From Catellatospora sp. TT07R-123 (GTDB lineage Bacteria > Actinomycetota > Actinomycetes > Mycobacteriales > Micromonosporaceae), in NCBI RefSeq assembly GCF_018327705.1, contig NZ_BNEM01000001.1, positions 186,001 to 250,000 on the forward strand: 64,000 nt of DNA, in the 5' to 3' direction. The position numbers were made by a program, and so were the translations under genes. Below the pieces are notes generated by a model, which was not told the origin of the DNA, made no database searches, and saw only the letters and a list, made by a program, of their open reading frames with translations. Shown here piece by piece: positions 60,631 through 64,000 of the stretch. Numbering within the stretch: position 1 is the first letter of the stretch; each line of letters begins with the position of its first letter.

Positions 60631-60767
60631 ATGTTCGACGCCGCCGTGCACCACGACGACCTGAGGAGGTGAGTCCGATCAACGCTGTGACCACGACCAG
60701 TCGGGACTCCCTCCTCCGCATGGCCTAGGGAGCGCCCGCCCCGACACCCTGAAAGGGTGTGGACGCC
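60631..60767 (+). promoter_or_regulatory. Two-ORF leader with ribosome-site-sequestering hairpin
   Basis: Upstream of the hydrolase gene, a 13-codon ORF (ATG 60631 to TGA 60672) overlaps a 19-codon ORF (GTG 60669 to TAG 60728) as GTGA. GAGGAGG at 60663-60669 is the ribosome site of the second ORF. It can pair with CCTCCTC at 60710-60716, reinforced by AGTCC (60672-60676) with GGACT (60704-60708). This resembles a translation-coupled attenuator. I do not recognise a named leader. Confidence 0.5.
60669..60728 (+). CDS. Short leader peptide (19 residues)
   Basis: The ORF reads VSPINAVTTTSRDSLLRMA from GTG 60669, with GAGGAG just upstream, and ends TAG. Its position in a hairpin and its overlap with a preceding 13-codon ORF suggest a regulatory uORF rather than a functional protein. 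Comparison with other actinomycetes would show if it is conserved. Confidence 0.4.
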   Translation: MSPINAVTTTSRDSLLRMA

Positions 60768-61505
60768 ATGCGCTTCACCATCACCTCCGCCACGTCGGCC
60801 GACGGCGTCAGCGAAGAACACTTCACCGTCGGCCAGATCCCCGGTGTCCTGTGGACGCCGGGCGGCGCGGCCGGCCCCCGGCCCCTGGTCCTGCTCGGAC
60901 ACGGCGGCGGCCAGCACAAGACGGCCCCGCGCGTCGTGGCCGGTGCCCGCCGCTACGCCGCCGAACGCGGCTACGCCGTGGTGGCGATCGACGCCCCCGG
61001 CCACGGCGACCGGCCCAAGACCCCCGAGCTGGAGCAGGCCTTCACTGACCTGCGCACCCGGATGGCGGCGGGCGAACCCGCGTTCGCGCTGGTAGCCGGA
61101 CTGCACACCATGCTGGCCGAGCAGGCCGTGCCGGACTGGCGTGCGGTGCTGGACGCCGTCACCGCACTCGACCACGTCGGCGCCGGACCGGTCGGCTACC
61201 TGGGCATGTCACTGGGCTGCGGGCTGGGCGTCCCGCTGGTCGCGGCCGAACCCCGGATCCGGGCCGCGGTGCTGGGCCTGTTCGGTGCGCTGGGCCTGGC
61301 CGAGGCCGCGGCGCGGATCACCGTACCGGTGCGGTTCGTGCTCCAGTGGGACGACGAGCGCATACCCCGGCCCGAGGGCCTGGCGCTCTACGACGCGTTC
61401 GGATCTGCCGAGAAGACGCTGAGCGCCAACCCGGGCGGGCACGGCGACGTCCCCGCGTACGAGACGGACGAAGCGCTGCGCTTCTTCGCCAGACACCTGG
61501 GCTGA
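60768..61505 (+). CDS. Alpha/beta hydrolase
   Basis: The 245-residue dienelactone-hydrolase/esterase-like protein has an oxyanion-region LLGHGGGQHK, the nucleophile elbow GMSLGCG (G-x-S-x-G), and the catalytic His in HGDVP near the C-terminus. ATG 60768 is chosen because AAAGGG is about 10 bases upstream; GTG 60759 is too near the ribosome site. It has no signal peptide, so it is cytosolic. It sits behind the two-ORF leader and could deacylate sugars from the locus, though this is guesswork. Confidence 0.85.
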   Translation: MRFTITSATSADGVSEEHFTVGQIPGVLWTPGGAAGPRPLVLLGHGGGQHKTAPRVVAGARRYAAERGYAVVAIDAPGHGDRPKTPELEQAFTDLRTRMAAGEPAFALVAGLHTMLAEQAVPDWRAVLDAVTALDHVGAGPVGYLGMSLGCGLGVPLVAAEPRIRAAVLGLFGALGLAEAAARITVPVRFVLQWDDERIPRPEGLALYDAFGSAEKTLSANPGGHGDVPAYETDEALRFFARHLG

Positions 61506-61512
61506 CCGTCGC

Positions 61513-61560
61513 GCAGGCAGGCCAGGTGCCGCGATTCTTCGCTGCGCCGGGCCTGCCTGC
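61513..61560. terminator. 11-bp hairpin between convergent genes
   Basis: GCAGGCAGGCC (61513-61523) and GGCCTGCCTGC (61550-61560) are perfect complements around a 26-base loop. It lies between the hydrolase and the convergent phosphotransferase gene and can serve both. Confidence 0.65.
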
Positions 61561-61573
61561 TCGGCCAGGTCCG

Positions 61574-62356
61574 TCAGCGGCTCGGCGCGACCCAGAAGTC
61601 GTCCGGCAGCTGGGCCACCTCGGCCCCGGACCGTTCCAGGTCCGCAGCCCACGGCAGCATGCGCTGGAACGTCGGCTCCCCGCCGCCGGCCAGCTGCCGG
61701 ATCACGGCGACGTTGCGCTCGACGCGGCCGAGGATCGCGTCACGGATCGCGGTCGGGTCGCCGGTGTATCCGTACGCGTCCAGCAGCAGGTGCAAACGCC
61801 GGTGACGGTCGCGTGCGTCAGCGAATCCGACCTGCTCCGCGAGTTCCGGCGTGAGCAGGGGCGCCCAGGTCAGCGCCGAGAACGCCAGATCGTCCTCCCG
61901 CCGCGACGGGCTCGCGGTGTCCCAGTCGACGAAACCGACCAGGGTCCCGTCGTCCCACACGGCATTCCAGGGCGCCGCGTCCAGATGACCGATCAGGAGC
62001 TCCGGCTGCCACGGCCGACCGGTGAACCAGACGGCATCGCCGGTTGGCCGGAACGTCGCGGTCGCATCGTGCAGCCGCCGAAGCCACGCACCGACCTGCC
62101 GGAGCGCCTCGTCGGAACGCAGCCAGTCCGGCCAGGGCGAGGTCTCGCCAAGGGTCTCACCGGGCAGGTACGTCAGGCGTTCGCGGCCCTGGTCGTCGAC
62201 GCCACGGGCGCGCGGGGCGCCGCCGAAGCCGACGTCCTCCAGATGCCGCAGCACCGAGTGGACCGTCGCGGTCCACGGTTGCCCGGGGCGACGGACCTCT
62301 TCGCCGACGCGTACAGCTCCGAAACTGCGCCCGCCGGGCAGCCGTTGTTCAGTCAT
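61574..62356 (-). CDS. Aminoglycoside-phosphotransferase-family protein
   Basis: The 260-residue APH-fold kinase has the catalytic loop HLDAAPWN (His124, Asp126, Asn131) and metal-binding Asp144 in FVDWD, as in APH/choline kinase proteins. The Gly-rich loop is poorly defined at the N-terminus, which starts at ATG 62356. It is somewhat shorter than many family members. Substrate unknown; resistance need not be implied. It converges on the hydrolase gene. Upstream is the gene-poor stretch before the rRNA operon. Confidence 0.88.
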   Translation of the reverse strand: MTEQRLPGGRSFGAVRVGEEVRRPGQPWTATVHSVLRHLEDVGFGGAPRARGVDDQGRERLTYLPGETLGETSPWPDWLRSDEALRQVGAWLRRLHDATATFRPTGDAVWFTGRPWQPELLIGHLDAAPWNAVWDDGTLVGFVDWDTASPSRREDDLAFSALTWAPLLTPELAEQVGFADARDRHRRLHLLLDAYGYTGDPTAIRDAILGRVERNVAVIRQLAGGGEPTFQRMLPWAADLERSGAEVAQLPDDFWVAPSR

Positions 62357-62604
62357 CCCCAGGTTCTACCGCGATCACCCTTCCGGGGCGACCGAATACT
62401 CGACCCCGCCGACATCCTGGGAACTCAGCTGAGACAGTGTCGCCAAGCCACCGTACGCAGAGCACGGCCACAGCGCACATGACGATCGCCAGGACCGCCG
62501 TCGCTACGGCCGAGATCGATGACCGGCGAGATGCCGCCACAGCCACGCGGCGGTTCCAAAAAGCTCCGTGACGAGGCCCGAGCCTCCGACAAGGCTCGAG
62601 ACTC

Positions 62605-62666
62605 TGCAGTTTCGGGGAAAGTGCTGGAATCAGGCTTCGGATTCCAGCACTTTCCCCGAAACTGCA
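62605..62666. repeat. Perfect 27-bp inverted repeat
   Basis: Arms 62605-62631 and 62640-62666 are exact complements with an 8-base loop (AGGCTTCG). The arm begins TGCAGTTTCGGGGAAAGTGC and is clearly lower in GC than the surroundings. It could be a mobile-element remnant, a transcription terminator or a protein-binding site. Confidence 0.85.
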
Positions 62667-63005
62667 CGCTGCCCGTGGGGAGGCACGCTTCCCGTTTGGG
62701 GAGGCAGGGTGCGGTGATTTGGTGCATCGTGGTTGTGCTGGCGGTGTCGCGGTGGTGTGTCGGCGGTCCTGGGCTCGTGATCGCTGGTTGCGGTCGGGAT
62801 CTGGCCTGAGGCGTGAGATTGTGACCGAGGACGGCGATCACATCCCGGACTTCAGGTCCCCGTGACCCGCATCCACCGCAGCTGGTGCCGTGTCTGTGGT
62901 GTTGCGCTATCGGGTCGGTGGCCGGTGGTTGATCACGGTGGTGGGGTGGGGACACGCCGCCGAACACGTCCACAAGTTCATGATCGACGCGGAAGAGCGG
63001 GCCGG

Positions 63006-63105
63006 GCTGGCAGCAGACCCCGGCCCCGGAGGCCCTGGAGGCCAGCCGGTGCTGGCAGCAGGCCAGGACCCGGGGGCCGGCCAGTCGGCTGGTGCTGGCA
63101 GCAGG
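63006..63105. repeat. Degenerate direct repeats
   Basis: GCTGGCAGCAG occurs at about 63006, 63051 and 63094, spaced 43-45 bp, within GC-rich low-complexity sequence. Probably decayed tandem repeats; no function assigned. Confidence 0.5.
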
Positions 63106-63226
63106 CCCAGGCCGAGGGGGCTGGCCTGAGCCGGCCCGGGGTCGGCTTGGTGCCGGCCGGTTGCCGGGGCGGTGTGGGCGGGGTGGCTGGTGTTGTCCGG
63201 CGGTGGGAAAGGGGGGCCGGAAACGC

Positions 63227-63259
63227 GTCAAGGCCCACCCCTGGGGGGTGGGCCTTGAC
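63227..63259 (-). terminator. rRNA operon terminator hairpin
   Basis: GTCAAGGCCCACCCC (63227-63241) pairs perfectly with its complement at 63245-63259 around a 3-base loop. It lies 10 bp beyond the 5S 3' end on the minus strand. Confidence 0.85.
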
Positions 63260-63269
63260 AGCGATGTTT

Positions 63270-63387
63270 GTCCGGCGGTGTCCTACTCTCCCACAACGTC
63301 CCCGTTGCAGTACCATCGGCGCTGGAGGGCTTAGCTTCCGGGTTCGGAATGTTTCCGGGCGTTTCCCCTCCGCCATGACCGCCGTAA
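63270..63387 (-). rRNA. rrf: 5S ribosomal RNA
   Basis: Read on the minus strand, it begins TTACGGCGGTCATGGCGG, has the conserved CCGAACCCGGAAGCTAAG segment, and ends near GTAGGACACCGCCGGAC. Length about 118 nt fits 5S. It is downstream of the 23S gene and followed by a strong terminator. Confidence 0.95.
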
Positions 63388-63502
63388 CACTATCAACATA
63401 TCAACCCTTGCCTACGACACCGAACGGTGGAGGCGGTTGCATGCCGTGATGTGCATGGTGGACGCGAGCGTTTCTTTGCGCAGCTTCTGACGTAAAGATA
63501 GT

Positions 63503-64000
<498 letters not shown>

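Larger units (their letters stand above)
62357..63226. other. Gene-poor region between APH gene and rRNA operon
   Basis: This 870-bp stretch has no convincing gene. Contents: a perfect 27-bp inverted repeat (62605-62666) and, at 63006-63105, degenerate tandem copies around GCTGGCAGCAG about 44 bp apart. The GTG-started frame at 62890 has weak coding character in its last third. Codon bias is absent in other frames. Confidence 0.6.

Noticed and set aside
63006-63105. Repeat cluster as a CRISPR
   Set aside because: Only three imperfect 11-bp matches in GC-rich low-complexity DNA; repeats are too short and degenerate.
62890-63129. GTG-started ORF before the rRNA operon
   Set aside because: Its second half is low-complexity repeat sequence and it has no ribosome site or recognised domain.

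Overview
The window is high-GC DNA from a filamentous actinomycete, probably of the Micromonosporaceae. The support is strong G/C bias at third codon positions, many GTG starts, stop/start overlaps (ATGA, GTGA), SARP, LuxR and AfsA signalling genes, secreted cellulose and galactan-type enzymes, and an actinobacterial 5S/23S rRNA end. The family assignment is inference; no taxonomic marker is fully inside the window.

Region A (1-20.5 kb) is a specialised-metabolism island. It holds a partial ATPase regulator, two divergent SARP regulators that share four 11-bp direct repeats, and a class II lanthipeptide synthetase (LanM) followed by a 68-residue precursor-like peptide with no cysteine. Convergent to these is a tightly coupled 8-gene minus-strand operon: AfsA-like protein, KAS III-like enzyme, NTF2-like protein, isoprenylcysteine-methyltransferase-like membrane enzyme, nitroreductase, PEP-synthase/rifampin-phosphotransferase-like enzyme, P450 and UbiA prenyltransferase. 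A large LuxR regulator diverges from the operon, and an FAD monooxygenase follows. A 17-bp perfect hairpin separates the lanthipeptide unit from the operon.

Region B (20.6-28.4 kb) is mostly housekeeping or general: a membrane protein, exonuclease III, a secreted sugar dehydrogenase with FN3 domains, a lipoprotein, a LuxR regulator and an MFS transporter.

Region C (28.5-36 kb) is a five-gene, almost gap-free operon that I could not match to a named system. It encodes an NYN/PIN nuclease with zinc ribbon and FHA domain, a divergent GCS2-like (carboxylate-amine ligase) protein, a cysteine-rich zinc-binding protein, a vWA protein with an intact MIDAS, and a protein kinase with a C-terminal repeat domain. 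It looks like a phospho-regulated signalling, modification or conflict system. It is followed by a gene-free stretch with a possible structured RNA and a dispersed inverted repeat. Another kinase-vWA pair lies at 38.8-41.9 kb.

Region D (42-61.5 kb) is a carbohydrate-use locus. It has a GH12 cellulase, an MFS exporter, four secreted DUF4832-type proteins (three with FN3 and carbohydrate-binding modules), a sugar ABC importer, a GH36 alpha-galactosidase, a ROK regulator and an alpha/beta hydrolase behind a two-ORF leader. The likely flow is outside cleavage by the DUF4832 proteins, import by the ABC system, cytosolic removal of alpha-galactose, and control by the ROK protein.

Region E (61.5-64 kb) has an aminoglycoside-phosphotransferase-family gene, a roughly 900-bp gene-poor stretch with a perfect 27-bp inverted repeat, then the end of an rRNA operon on the minus strand (5S complete, 23S 3' part).
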